In this document: positions 17,177 through 26,497 of the stretch, one piece after another
How positions within the stretch are numbered: the stretch's first letter is position 1
Layout: each line of letters starts with the position of its first letter
Assembly (NCBI RefSeq): GCF_963665995.1
Contig: NZ_OY762512.1
Location: forward strand, 3,410,001 to 3,474,000
Direction: 5' to 3'
Source of the DNA: Pleurocapsa sp. FMAR1
GTDB lineage: Bacteria; Cyanobacteriota; Cyanobacteriia; Cyanobacteriales; Xenococcaceae
DNA: 64,000 bases
The notes under the pieces: generated by a model
Databases searched by the model: none
Told to the model about the DNA's origin: nothing
What the model saw: the letters and a program-made list of their open reading frames with translations, nothing else
Translations under genes and position numbers: made by a program

Positions 17177-18217
17177 TTACACTTCGTATAGCTCCATTAC
17201 CTTGGAAATAGCCATACGTGACTGAACATTTAAATTTAATCTAGATCTGTGTCCCAGATTAAAATGCTCTGCTGCTGCACAACCAATCATTGCTGCATTA
17301 TCTGTACAAAATTTTAAGGGAGGAAAATATACTTTTAACTGATGCTTGGCTGCTGCTTCTGTTAAATACTTTCTCAAACCACTATTTGCAGCCACACCAC
17401 CGCCAATGGTAATAGTATCTAGATTGTGATCTAGGGCGCATTGTACGCTGCGTTTGGTCAAAACTTGAGCGACAGTATGCTGAAAACTAGCTGCAATATC
17501 TGCTACAGGAACTTCCCCTTCGGCTTTTAATTTTTCTACTAGCCTCAAAACTGCTGTCTTTAATCCGCTAAAGCTAAAGTCATAGGGATGATAACCCCCT
17601 TCTGGTAAAGAAATTCTGCCTTCTGGTAATTTGAATGCTTTCGGGTTGCCTTTTTTTGCCAAGCGATCGATTATTGGTCCACCTGGATATCCTAGGTCTA
17701 ATAACCTCGCTACCTTATCAAATGCTTCTCCTGCTGCATCATCTCTGCTTGAACCAAGGAGCTTATATTCTCCATAATCTTTGACGTGAATACTGCTGGT
17801 ATGTCCCCCAGAAACTAACAGGCACAAAAAAGGTGGCTCTAATTCTGGTTGAGCTAGGTAAGAGGCATAAATATGCCCTTCCAAGTGATGTACCCCTAAA
17901 AAAGGCTTATTGTGAATCATTGACAAGGTTTTTGCTGCTGCTACTCCTACCAGCAACGCTCCCACTAGACCAGGGGTACAGGTAGATGCGATCGCATCTA
18001 TATCTTGCCAATCTAATCTCGCTTCTGACATTGCCTGAGCAATACAGGGGTTAATAATCTCAAGGTGTTGCCGAGAAGCTAATTCAGGTACAACACCACC
18101 ATAAGTTCGGTGTAATTCGATCTGAGAAGAAACAATACTACTTAAAACTTGACGATTCTTGACGATAGCCACCGCAGTTTCGTCACAACTTGTTTCGATC
18201 GCTAAAATTGTTGCCAT
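17177..18217 (-). CDS. tsaD: tRNA N6-threonylcarbamoyladenosine transferase
   Basis: A 346-residue Kae1/TsaD protein with the ASKHA fold. The N-terminal IETSCDETA, the metal-binding His111 and His115 in [19 protein letters not shown], and the C-terminal [13 protein letters not shown] motif are all present. With TsaB, TsaC and TsaE it makes t6A37 in ANN-reading tRNAs, an essential modification. It is divergent from psaF across about 200 bp, a neighbourhood also seen in other cyanobacteria. Length is normal. Confidence 0.98.
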   Translation of the reverse strand: MATILAIETSCDETAVAIVKNRQVLSSIVSSQIELHRTYGGVVPELASRQHLEIINPCIAQAMSEARLDWQDIDAIASTCTPGLVGALLVGVAAAKTLSMIHNKPFLGVHHLEGHIYASYLAQPELEPPFLCLLVSGGHTSSIHVKDYGEYKLLGSSRDDAAGEAFDKVARLLDLGYPGGPIIDRLAKKGNPKAFKLPEGRISLPEGGYHPYDFSFSGLKTAVLRLVEKLKAEGEVPVADIAASFQHTVAQVLTKRSVQCALDHNLDTITIGGGVAANSGLRKYLTEAAAKHQLKVYFPPLKFCTDNAAMIGCAAAEHFNLGHRSRLNLNVQSRMAISKVMELYEV

Positions 18218-18418
18218 CCTTTGATAAGTTGATTTACAAGAACAAATTTGTTCGCCTAATCTTTAACGTTCGTAATCAGGAAAAACCTATCTAAGCGTTA
18301 ATCAACGTTTAGGTAAATTACAGTCTGTTACCGAAAGTAAGATTAGTTAGCGTATAAGAGATATCTTTACGCTCATACACATACACAATTATTATCTGTC
18401 ACAAAAGGAAACATATTC

Positions 18419-18916
18419 ATGAGAAGGTTGTTTGCTTTAATATTAGTATTTACGCTTTGGTTTGGTTTTGCACCTACGGCGAATGCTGATGAAGTAGCAA
18501 ATTTGACTCCCTGTGGAGAAAATGCTGCTTACATAAAAAAAGCTAAAAATTTCCGCAACACTACCGCTGATCCTAATTCTGGTCAAATTAGAGCCGAGCG
18601 TTATGCTGAAGCTCTTTGTGGACCCGAAGGCTATCCCCATTTAATCGTAGATGGTCGCTGGTCACACATGGGAGATTTCTTTATCCCTAGTGTTTTATTT
18701 TTGTATATCGCTGGTTGGATTGGTTGGGCTGGTCGCTCTTACGTAATCGCTGTTAGAGAAGAAAAGAACTCAGAAATGCAAGAAATTGTAATTAACGTTC
18801 CCTTAGCTATCAGCAAAATGTTAGCAGCAGCCACCTGGCCTTTACTGGCATTTGGTGAAATTACCAGTGGCAAAATGTTTGCCGACAAATCGGAAATTAC
18901 CGTTTCGCCCCGCTAG
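18419..18916 (+). CDS. psaF: Photosystem I subunit III (PsaF)
   Basis: A 165-residue precursor. The signal peptide [20 protein letters not shown] ends with ANA before Asp24, giving a lumenal N-terminal domain that contains the conserved LTPC and [11 protein letters not shown] segments. A transmembrane helix follows around residues 96-118 ([17 protein letters not shown]). PsaF stabilises the lumenal side of photosystem I near the plastocyanin/cytochrome c6 docking site. The ATG is preceded by AAAGGA. It forms an operon with psaJ 35 bp downstream; the leader of about 200 bp shared with tsaD should carry the light-regulated promoter. Confidence 0.98.
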   Translation: MRRLFALILVFTLWFGFAPTANADEVANLTPCGENAAYIKKAKNFRNTTADPNSGQIRAERYAEALCGPEGYPHLIVDGRWSHMGDFFIPSVLFLYIAGWIGWAGRSYVIAVREEKNSEMQEIVINVPLAISKMLAAATWPLLAFGEITSGKMFADKSEITVSPR

Positions 18917-18951
18917 ATCACACTTTATTTACTGTTTGAATGGAGGATATT

Positions 18952-19080
18952 ATGGGAAACTTACAAAAGTTTCTTTCCACTGCCCCAGTTTTAATTATGG
19001 CTTTGCTAACTGTTACAGCAGGGCTTTTAATCGAATTTAATCGTTTTTTTCCAGACTTATTGTTCCATCCCTTAAGCTGA
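18952..19080 (+). CDS. psaJ: Photosystem I subunit IX (PsaJ)
   Basis: A 42-residue single-span membrane protein, too short for usual ORF cut-offs: [20 protein letters not shown], then [20 protein letters not shown]. The helix spans about residues 12-31 and the FNRFFPD motif is diagnostic. PsaJ contacts PsaF in photosystem I. The ribosome-binding site GGAGG at 18942-18946 fixes the start. It is the second gene of the psaFJ operon, which ends in a terminator. Confidence 0.97.
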   Translation: MGNLQKFLSTAPVLIMALLTVTAGLLIEFNRFFPDLLFHPLS

Positions 19081-19153
19081 TTTGAAATCGAATCAAAATT
19101 CAGCTTAAACATTGCTACTTTCAGCTATTTGCTGAAAATTTGAACTTTATTAA

Positions 19154-19191
19154 CTGCGATTGATTTATTTTTCAGTCGCGGTTTTTCTTTT
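19154..19191 (+). terminator. Rho-independent terminator of psaFJ
   Basis: A 10-bp stem, CTGCGATTGA with TCAGTCGCGG (two G-U pairs), an 8-base loop and TTTTTCTTTT after the stem lie 74 bp past the psaJ stop. Confidence 0.85.
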
Positions 19192-19409
19192 GATTAAATC
19201 AAGCTCCAAAAGCGAATCTATCAAGCCAGCAAAGACGGCACGCTCTTTTTTTCTGGAGTAAGGCTCATGTTTAAAAAGCGTGAAATTACGCAACTATTGA
19301 TGCTCTGTCTAAATTTTTAGTTTAATAATTGCTAAAACAGGAACTTATCTCCCAGAAATTAACTCCAGTTAAATAGCAATCTTTTTGGTACTAGTATTTG
19401 TTCTTGATT
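19192..19409. other. Intergenic leader of the DUF4168-like gene
   Basis: No gene recognised. The region is AT-rich with a GC-richer patch near 19225-19250 that has no recognisable fold. Confidence 0.4.
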
Positions 19410-19910
19410 ATGCTAAATATTGACTTTAGTTTATCTAAATTAAATAAAATATATATTCGTATTGTTAGCAGTAGTTTACTAGCCACTATTAGCCTAATAA
19501 GTGGCGTTGCTCCTGAAATATCTGGGAGTTATAAAAACGATAACGGATGGCGATCGCCTTCTATCTCTTTTTCTAATCAGGCTTATGCTCAAGAGTTTAC
19601 CCCTGAAGAAACAACAAACTATGCCAAAGCAGGATATCAGGTGGAGTTACTTAGAAGACAAGTCTACAAAGAAATTAAAACTAAAATTAACCAGCCACCG
19701 CCAAACATAGCTTGTGACCAAGAAGAAACCTTGACAAATTTGAATTCGACTATACGCCAAATTGCCGATCGCTATTGCAGTCAATCTCAGCAAATTGTGC
19801 AACAGAACAATCTCAGCATTAATCGTTTTAATGAGTTAAAAACTTATTACGATAGTCAAGGAGATTTTTATCAACAGGTGCAAAACATTTTGCTGAAGCT
19901 GCAAAACTAA
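19410..19910 (+). CDS. DUF4168-like exported protein
   Basis: A 166-residue protein from ATG 19410; an upstream TTG at 19398 is less likely. A long N-terminal signal segment with a hydrophobic core (SSSLLATISLISGVA) ends in QAYAQ, a good AYA signal peptidase site. The mature part (FTPEETTNYAKAGYQVELLR, then EVYKEIK-like helices) is helical and resembles DUF4168 domains of cyanobacterial periplasmic proteins. Two cysteines in the mature part may form a disulphide. Function unknown. It is convergent with the PhoH gene. Confidence 0.7.
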   Translation: MLNIDFSLSKLNKIYIRIVSSSLLATISLISGVAPEISGSYKNDNGWRSPSISFSNQAYAQEFTPEETTNYAKAGYQVELLRRQVYKEIKTKINQPPPNIACDQEETLTNLNSTIRQIADRYCSQSQQIVQQNNLSINRFNELKTYYDSQGDFYQQVQNILLKLQN

Positions 19911-19952
19911 GTTTACCCTCCCAATTCATAATGCTAATTACTAGTTTTAAAA

Positions 19953-19998
19953 GGTAGTTTAAAGGCTTAGAGCATATAGCTTAAAGCCTAGAGCTACC
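19953..19998. terminator. Imperfect hairpin between convergent genes
   Basis: Nested stems GGTAG/CTACC and AGGCTT/AAGCCT lie between the stops at 19910 (+) and 20031 (-), consistent with a shared terminator, although the U-tracts are weak. Confidence 0.45.
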
Positions 19999-20030
19999 CC
20001 AACTTTTAATCAACTCAGCCAAAACCGATT

Positions 20031-21356
20031 TTAGAGTAGAGCGGTTGCTCTCTCTGCCAAACTCGATCGCTCTCCTTTGGTTAAAGTAATGTGACCAGCT
20101 AGAGGTTCATATTTAAATCTTTCGACAACATAGGTTAGCCCATTACTAGCAGCATCAACATAGGGATTATCTATCTGATCGGGGTCGCCAGTCAGGACTA
20201 CCTTAGTTCCTTCTCCTGCACGAGTAATAATAGTTTTCACCTCATGAGGAGTCAGGTTTTGAGCTTCGTCAATGATTAAAAACTGCTGGGGAATAGTGCG
20301 TCCACGAATATAGGTTAAAGGTTCAATCTGCAATATGCCCATTTCAATTAATTCTTCGTGTCCTCTGCGCCAGTGTCCAGCCTTGACAGCAGTTTCTTGT
20401 GTACCAAATATGAGGTCAAAATTATCGTAAAGAGGCTGCATCCAGGGAGTAAGCTTTTCGTTGATGTCTCCAGGCAGAAAGCCAATATCTTTTCCCATGG
20501 GTACGACTGGACGCGAGATCAGCAAACGGGTATAGAGTTTTTCGTCGGCGACCTTTTGTAGACCTGCTGCGATCGCCAATAAAGTTTTTCCCGTTCCTGC
20601 CCTGCCTACTAGAGTAACTAGTTTAATCGAATCCTGTAAGAGTAAATTTAGGGCAAATCTTTGTTCTCGGTTGCGGGGTTGAATCCGCGATACCCCTAAC
20701 TTAGGTAAAGCAGCTAGATGAATAATCTTATTACTTTTGCCTTCTACCATTCCTAATGCTGTGTGGGAAGGATTGGTATTATCTACTAGCGTAATGTCTT
20801 GATTGGGCAAAAATTCTCCTTTCAAAGTAATTGAGCCAGCTTGAAAAAATTCACCAATTTGTTCTGAATTTACTAGTACTTCAGTACTACCAGTATAAAG
20901 CTCATCTACATCTACTTTGTCGGTTTCATAGTCTTCCGCATTTAGCCCTAGAGCATCGGCTTTAATCCGCAGATTTGTATCTTTGCTAACTACTATCACA
21001 GGACACTGACAACGCTGTTTACACTGCATCCCCACTGCCAGAATCGAATTATCTGCAACACCACCATCCAATTCAGGGGGTAATTCTTTAAGGGTATGGC
21101 GATCGCTTAAAGCCACTCGTAAAGTCCCCCCGTTGCTTAATTTTACCCCTGTAGTTAGATGACCCTGCTGGCGCAAATCATCTAAAGTACGAGACACCTC
21201 TCTAGCATTACGACCAGTCATTTCTGGCTGTTTTTTAAAGCGATCTAGTTCTTCGATAACGGCGATCGGTAATACTACTTCGTTATCTTCAAAACGTAAA
21301 ATAGCCGTGGGATCGTGAAGTATGACATTAGTATCTACAACAAAAATTTTTTTCAT
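20031..21356 (-). CDS. PIN-PhoH family RNase/ATPase (YlaK/PhoH2-like)
   Basis: A 441-residue fusion. The N-terminal PIN nuclease domain begins FVVDTNVILHDP with the first catalytic Asp, and further acidic residues appear in DNSILAVG and SKDTNLR. The C-terminal PhoH ATPase has Walker A GRAGTGKT around residue 252 and Walker B FLIIDEAQN around residue 360. Such PhoH2-type proteins act as ATP-dependent RNA helicase/ribonucleases. Normal length. The + strand DUF4168-like gene converges on it; upstream lies a long gene-poor gap. Confidence 0.93.
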   Translation of the reverse strand: MKKIFVVDTNVILHDPTAILRFEDNEVVLPIAVIEELDRFKKQPEMTGRNAREVSRTLDDLRQQGHLTTGVKLSNGGTLRVALSDRHTLKELPPELDGGVADNSILAVGMQCKQRCQCPVIVVSKDTNLRIKADALGLNAEDYETDKVDVDELYTGSTEVLVNSEQIGEFFQAGSITLKGEFLPNQDITLVDNTNPSHTALGMVEGKSNKIIHLAALPKLGVSRIQPRNREQRFALNLLLQDSIKLVTLVGRAGTGKTLLAIAAGLQKVADEKLYTRLLISRPVVPMGKDIGFLPGDINEKLTPWMQPLYDNFDLIFGTQETAVKAGHWRRGHEELIEMGILQIEPLTYIRGRTIPQQFLIIDEAQNLTPHEVKTIITRAGEGTKVVLTGDPDQIDNPYVDAASNGLTYVVERFKYEPLAGHITLTKGERSSLAERATALL

Positions 21357-22358
21357 TCATTACATGAACTTATTTAATAATCCTCAAATGTTCATCATTA
21401 GTACATTAATAGAGGAAGCAGATTTATTAGTGCAAAAGTCAATCTACTAGTTTATTTTTCCACTTATTTATCATCCTATCAAGTTACAGTCTGGATTATT
21501 TTTTGGCTATTTTATTTATTAATCAGTTTGAATAACTGAATTTTTTCCAAATAGTTATTAGCTTGATTGACATAGTTTGTTACTTAAGGTGATAATTTGG
21601 CTAAACTATTAGATAGGTTTTTTCTTTGCTTTTAAAGATAGTTTTTGCTCAGATTGAGATTACTGTAATCTCTTCAGATAGCTACCTGAATACTAGTCTA
21701 TTTTTAATAAAAAACTTATTTACCTGTTGATGTAATTCTTGTTCTATGTAGGCTTCAGTTTTTTTTTAAATTTCAGACAAAAAAGTATCGTTTGACAAAT
21801 TAATTTGATCGATTATTTCTTAAACCGATACTGTATGATAGTCTTTTTTTATTAGAGTCATCATGTTTTGGTATTCTTCCCTTAGTTTAGTAACCAGTCT
21901 AATGAACCGTTTTCTGAATATTGTCTTTGTGCCACTGTAAACCAATTAGCATGGCAGTAAACAGCATATAGAACCCATTTGAGATCTCTGTCCGTAACCA
22001 TAAGCCTCTTGGAAAAACTGTCACATGAAATATTTCTAAATAGCTGGTTTAAACCTCATTTTATCGTTCAACAAATCAAAATAAGGAACTCTGAAACAAC
22101 TGATTTTTCCTAAAAAAAGATACCAAATGGGTTCTGTATAAAGGGTGTGACCCCCCAAATTGTAAATAAATTTATTTATCAAGTATTTCAAAGAGCCTAT
22201 TACAATGCTTTGATACGAACACCTAGACTTGAACTTCTTTATCAGGGTTATAGAGGCAGAGGTATTAGTGGACTGGTTCAATGCAAAGGAGAATCACAAT
22301 CTCAAGTTTGATCGATTCCTTCAAATACTGAAGTAGTAATTCTAAGATTAGATTATCA
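21357..22358. other. Gene-poor gap upstream of the polysaccharide locus
   Basis: About 1 kb of AT-rich DNA without a recognisable gene. TATAGAACCCATTTG near 21967 and CAAATGGGTTCTGTATA near 22125 are imperfect inverted copies about 150 bp apart. An 81-codon minus-strand frame at 22036-22281 resembles no family I know. A + strand stretch near 22210-22310 (NALIRTPRLELLYQGYRG) looks protein-like but has no start. Together these suggest a decayed gene or element. Confidence 0.4.
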
Positions 22359-22659
22359 TTAAGAAAAAGAAAGATGAACAATATCTGGTTGAATATCGTT
22401 AGCTAGTTGCAGTAAACTCCAGAAAAACCATTTATTTCAGGCATTAGAAGTATTTTTAATGTTGACGCTAATTAATTTAATTTTCTCAGAGGTTAAAGAA
22501 AAAGCAGTTTTAAAATAATGTTGTTGCCAAGATCCAATAACTAAGCTAATTTGGCTAATGTTCTGGCTATTCTGCTAAACAAAGACCTAGATTTACCGCA
22601 TGTCGGCAGACTCAAGTTGGATGAATTGGTTGACGTAAAGCTGCAATTAAAACGTGCAT
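22359..22659 (-). pseudogene. Glycosyltransferase family 4 remnant (paralogue of 52823-53947)
   Basis: ATG at 22659 starts MHVLIAALRQPIHPT, then TGA at 22614-22612 stands where the intact paralogue has Gly16 (PTGVCRHAVNL). A frameshift follows, then SLVIGSWQQHYFKTAFSLTS and WSLLQLANDIQPDIVHLSFS, matching LVIGAWQLNYFKTSF and LCPDLVHLSF of the gene at 52823-53947. A second TGA interrupts this part, and the sequence ends at TAA 22359. The C-terminal two-thirds are gone. It lies just past the beta-helix gene. Confidence 0.88.
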
Positions 22660-22664
22660 ATTTC

Positions 22665-24575
22665 TTATCGATACCTGCCTTCACCTTCAATGGTATACTC
22701 TATATCCGAACCTGATTTCCAGACTGGTTTACCTCTTTCATAAGCACCTATATCAGGAGCATCACCAGCAAAATCATCTGTAATGCCAGGAATGACAATT
22801 CCTGCATCAACTGCTGGAGAATCTGGCTTTAAGCTGAAGTCTGGAATCGATTTTGACTCTTCTGTAGGCGGTCGAGCGAACAAGGGGTCGGTATTCATAA
22901 ACAGGTTATTGGATTGCTTACCAGCAGACACATTTTCAGAATCTGCAAAAATATTGTTAATAGCTTCAATAGAACTGTCCATCTGTACTGAACCTAAAAA
23001 TGTATTATTAAAAACGCGATTATAACCCCTGGGGCTACCAGCTACATAATTAAAGTTATCTTTACCCCAGATTAAATTCCAGACTACATTATGGTGAATT
23101 ATACTATTAAAACTTTCTAAATCTAAATAAATACCACGAGTACCCCAAGCGTTACTAAAGGCTTTAGTATCTCGAATCCAATTATGGTGAATCGATCCTC
23201 CTTCAAGGTTGACACGGCAACAAACTCCAATCGCTCCTAAATCGGTGCTGCGCAAACCAAAGTGAGAAATATCATTGTAAGCTATTTCGACATTATTGAC
23301 TTCAAAACCAGAGGTATGCCAATCTACTTGAATCCCAGCAGCACTAGTCCTTTTAATTGTGTTATGGGTAATTTTATGATCATTTCCATTTATTCGTACA
23401 GGGGCAGCTTGACTAACCATATAATTACTGTTGGCAATAACATTGTTAGTCACAGTATGGTTGGTTCCCTCTAGTAGTACACCATTGCCAGAACTCCATT
23501 CCACAATTGAGTTTTTCAATGTATGTCCGCGTCCTCGCAACTGGATACCAGTATCATGGGCATGAGAAGCAACGATCAATGCACTATCTGAACCAGGTGC
23601 TTGTTCTGACTCGGGTAGTGGTGGCAGGGTTATATGATGAGATACATATTTAGCTTTTATTCCGTCAATAACTATACCCTGACTTTTATCGCTGGTAGTA
23701 ATAGTATTGGCGAATAATTCCAAATTCTTTAAGGTTATATAAGATTGATCGCTTAAATCGAAGGCAAAGTTGCGTTGTTTAACTTCCACTTCTTTAGGGC
23801 TAAGTCCTCCTGGTGCCCAAAGATAAAGAGTTTGATCTGCACCATGATAAAACCATTCGTTTTCAGTATCGAGTAATCCCAAACGTCCAATTAAATAAAA
23901 ATAATAACCCCCTCGTTCCCAGGGAGCAGTCATTTTTGCAGTTAGTTTTCCTGGAGTACCACCAGTAACAGTTCCTGTTCGAGTAACATACCACTCATTA
24001 GTCCAGACGGTTGCACCCTTCCATTCTTCACCCAAATTGGGAATTTCACTGTTTTCGATGATGGCATCAGTGCCAACTTCACTTTGAAGACAACATTCAG
24101 CAAGTGTAGGCAACATTGGATCCAAATACTTGTTGTTGGGCCACCGAGCTTCGGGCATCATTTTGCCATTAACAAAAACTTGATTGGCTAAAAAACCCGT
24201 ATCGCTATAACCATCAACTGGTAAAGTTACATTGGTGCGAAAAATTGAGTCATGGTGGCGATTCCAATTTTCGACGGGATTTGTTCCTGAAATTGTTGCA
24301 GACTCATTTTTGTATGCTTGGAAGGTTATGGGTTCTGTGGATGTTCCTGAAATTTTAGGTTTTACAGTTTCGCGATAAATCCCCTCTCTTAGCAAGCAGG
24401 TTGTGCCTGGTTGAGCTGCATCGGCACATTTTTGAACTGTTTTAAAAGGACTTTTTAAAGTTCCAGGATTATCGTCTGAGCCATCTGGAGCGACAACGTA
24501 AACACTTCCACAAGCGGAAGTAGTTAAACCAATAAAAATACAGAAGACAGAAAAAAGGCTGGTTTTAAGATTCAT
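22665..24575 (-). CDS. Secreted right-handed parallel beta-helix protein
   Basis: A 636-residue exported protein from ATG 24575 (MNLKTSLFSVFCIFIGLTTS); the frame reaches an upstream TTG that overlaps the preceding gene, but the ATG fits the signal peptide better. An imperfect lipobox-like TSAC may make it a lipoprotein. YVVAPDGSDDNPGT near the N-terminus is the DUF1565-type start of many pectate-lyase-fold enzymes. Repeats of the helix coil (ITHNTIKR, VEIAYNDISHFG, IHHNWIRD, IIHHNVVWN) follow. The C-terminus ends with SPAVDAG and DIGAYE. It probably cleaves, epimerises or binds the locus polysaccharide in the periplasm or outside; activity unproven. Confidence 0.85.
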   Translation of the reverse strand: MNLKTSLFSVFCIFIGLTTSACGSVYVVAPDGSDDNPGTLKSPFKTVQKCADAAQPGTTCLLREGIYRETVKPKISGTSTEPITFQAYKNESATISGTNPVENWNRHHDSIFRTNVTLPVDGYSDTGFLANQVFVNGKMMPEARWPNNKYLDPMLPTLAECCLQSEVGTDAIIENSEIPNLGEEWKGATVWTNEWYVTRTGTVTGGTPGKLTAKMTAPWERGGYYFYLIGRLGLLDTENEWFYHGADQTLYLWAPGGLSPKEVEVKQRNFAFDLSDQSYITLKNLELFANTITTSDKSQGIVIDGIKAKYVSHHITLPPLPESEQAPGSDSALIVASHAHDTGIQLRGRGHTLKNSIVEWSSGNGVLLEGTNHTVTNNVIANSNYMVSQAAPVRINGNDHKITHNTIKRTSAAGIQVDWHTSGFEVNNVEIAYNDISHFGLRSTDLGAIGVCCRVNLEGGSIHHNWIRDTKAFSNAWGTRGIYLDLESFNSIIHHNVVWNLIWGKDNFNYVAGSPRGYNRVFNNTFLGSVQMDSSIEAINNIFADSENVSAGKQSNNLFMNTDPLFARPPTEESKSIPDFSLKPDSPAVDAGIVIPGITDDFAGDAPDIGAYERGKPVWKSGSDIEYTIEGEGRYR

Positions 24576-24595
24576 TGCTGTATAAATAATATTGA

Positions 24596-25651
24596 TCAAT
24601 CTTGGGCATTAATCCGCTTTGCCATATAACTTCCCACAGTTGCTTCGGAACACTTTTCTTGCCACCATTGTAATGATGCTTCATGCTTTGATTTTATTAG
24701 CTCCAAGTCTTGAATTAGTTGTTTAATTTTTGATTCCAATTCACTCCAACTTAATAAGCTGATTGCAGGAGAATTCTTATAATAAGAACAATCAGGTAAG
24801 GCTTCAACAACTATAATACAACCATATCGTAAACCTTCAAAAAAACGAAAAGTTTCAAATGAGCTGCCACGAGGTGCAAGGCATATTTTGGAATCCATTA
24901 ACTTCTCAGAATAGCTTCTATTATCTTTGCTAGTTTTTGCTTCCAATCCAAAATGATGAGATGTTCCTACGGCAATCTTAAGTTGAGGGTATCTTTTTTG
25001 CAGGTTTTCAATAGAAGATAACATTTCTTTTCGTGCAATATCTTTTGAATTTCTGAACCATTTTCGTCGCGACCAAAAAGAATAAGAATCTAAAACCAAA
25101 CTTCCTGCAAAAAAAAGATCGTAACGACGCTTTTCGATAGGTTTGATCGGTAAATTCTCTTGGTTGTAATACCCCATAGGGATTTCGTAAATTGGTGCTA
25201 CCTTTACACCTTTGAGTTTGTAAAAGTAATATTTTAAAAAGCCTGGAGTACGAATAATCAACATCCTCAGGAACTGCGTAAACGTCATGATGTTGAGATA
25301 AGAAGGTTTGAAGAGAAGATTACAGCCTATTATTGGAGACATACTATAGGTTTTGAATACGGCTCGTACTCGATGGCTATAAGATGGAAAGCGACAAAAC
25401 TCATCTCCCAAAACGATTGCAATCACATTATCTCCATAAGACGGTAATTGTTCGGTGTTCCAGGTCAGGTAAAAAGTCATTCTTTTAACAGTTAGCTGCC
25501 GTTCCATTGTCTCAAAGACTTTACCAAAATAGATCTGATCGACTGCAAAATGGGCTTCACCAAAATCATCCCAAGAAATTGGATCTAGTGGAGCATGCGA
25601 TAAACAAACGAAATATCGATTAGCAAAAGTCTGCATCGTATTTATAGTCAT
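24596..25651 (-). CDS. Exostosin-like (GT47-type) glycosyltransferase
   Basis: A 351-residue cytoplasmic protein. The C-terminal block KICLAPRGSSFETFRFFEG, followed by YGCIIVVEALPDCSYY, is the exostosin nucleotide-sugar-binding signature, with LSWSEL later. A paralogue with a similar block is at 33640-34779. It probably transfers a sugar to the repeat unit; donor unknown. It starts 6 bp after the stop of a truncated GT4 gene and is followed by the beta-helix gene, apparently one transcript. Confidence 0.8.
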   Translation of the reverse strand: MTINTMQTFANRYFVCLSHAPLDPISWDDFGEAHFAVDQIYFGKVFETMERQLTVKRMTFYLTWNTEQLPSYGDNVIAIVLGDEFCRFPSYSHRVRAVFKTYSMSPIIGCNLLFKPSYLNIMTFTQFLRMLIIRTPGFLKYYFYKLKGVKVAPIYEIPMGYYNQENLPIKPIEKRRYDLFFAGSLVLDSYSFWSRRKWFRNSKDIARKEMLSSIENLQKRYPQLKIAVGTSHHFGLEAKTSKDNRSYSEKLMDSKICLAPRGSSFETFRFFEGLRYGCIIVVEALPDCSYYKNSPAISLLSWSELESKIKQLIQDLELIKSKHEASLQWWQEKCSEATVGSYMAKRINAQD

Positions 25652-25657
25652 TGCAAC

Positions 25658-26374
25658 TTAATTTCCTTTCCAGTGTAAAAGTCTACCAATACTAATAAAC
25701 TTGATTGGCAAATCGCTGGGAAGTTGATATTTTATTAACTCAATTGTTTCTACTTCTGATAGACCTAATTGCGATAAAATTTTTACTTTGTCAGGACTAG
25801 CTCCAAGTTTGTAAAGACGCTCTGCTGTATCTTTAGTAGTAGCTCGAATTGCCGAACTTTTTTTAGTCGCATAACGAACAAATGGATCTTGTTCTCCTAT
25901 CCAACGAACTATATTTCTAACTACTTCGTAAATTTTGGCTTTGGAACTAAACTTTTGCCAAAAAGCTCTAGGAGCAAATTCTCCACCCCCTAATGGTTTC
26001 CAAATAAAAGGTATCGGTAGCAGTGCCAAAAAGCTAGGACTTGAATATTTAACAAAAGTAACATGATGAATTAAATCGAATCCAATTTGATGATGAAGCC
26101 TGCGTGCTACAAAATACGCTTGAATTTGCCATAGGTAGTAATGAAGTTGCATTCCCCCAGATTGTCCCCATTTACGGCTATCTTGCCAAAAGGGTAAGGT
26201 GAAATAAACAAATTTGAGATTAGCAATAGGGTTACGCGCTAGTTCTGCGGCGATCGCTTCTTGGCTTTCATCTGGTCTAGTCAGAACCCAAACTTCCTGA
26301 TATCTAGCCACCTCGCGAACAATATTCCAGCCGACACCAGGTTCGCAAGAGTAAGCGGATAAAAGAACTTTCAT
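25658..26374 (-). pseudogene. Truncated glycosyltransferase family 4 (paralogue of 54914-56137)
   Basis: A 238-codon frame that closely follows the N-terminal part of the 407-residue gene at 54914-56137: MKVLLSAYSCEPG, MQLHYYLWQIQAYFVARRLH, HVTFVKYSSPSFLALLPIPF and ISIGRLLHWKGN. It stops exactly where the donor-binding C-terminal Rossmann domain should begin (paralogue: RLLHWKGFYLGLR). A six-residue deletion also removes part of the N-terminal glycine loop (GQGSEQ). Without the C-terminal domain it cannot bind nucleotide sugar, so it is probably non-functional. Confidence 0.85.
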
Positions 26375-26497
26375 AAATTAAAGCATAGGAAAAAAACGAA
26401 TAAAAGACGATGTTAATAATGTTAAATTTTTGGCAAAATTATTTTAATTTTATAAAAATGGTCTGCAAAAACTTATGGTTTATTTAAAAGCAGCAAA

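Noticed and set aside
22036-22281. 81-codon minus-strand open frame upstream of the polysaccharide locus
   Set aside because: No family resemblance, no ribosome-binding site, lies in AT-rich sequence between inverted repeats; treated as part of the gene-poor gap.
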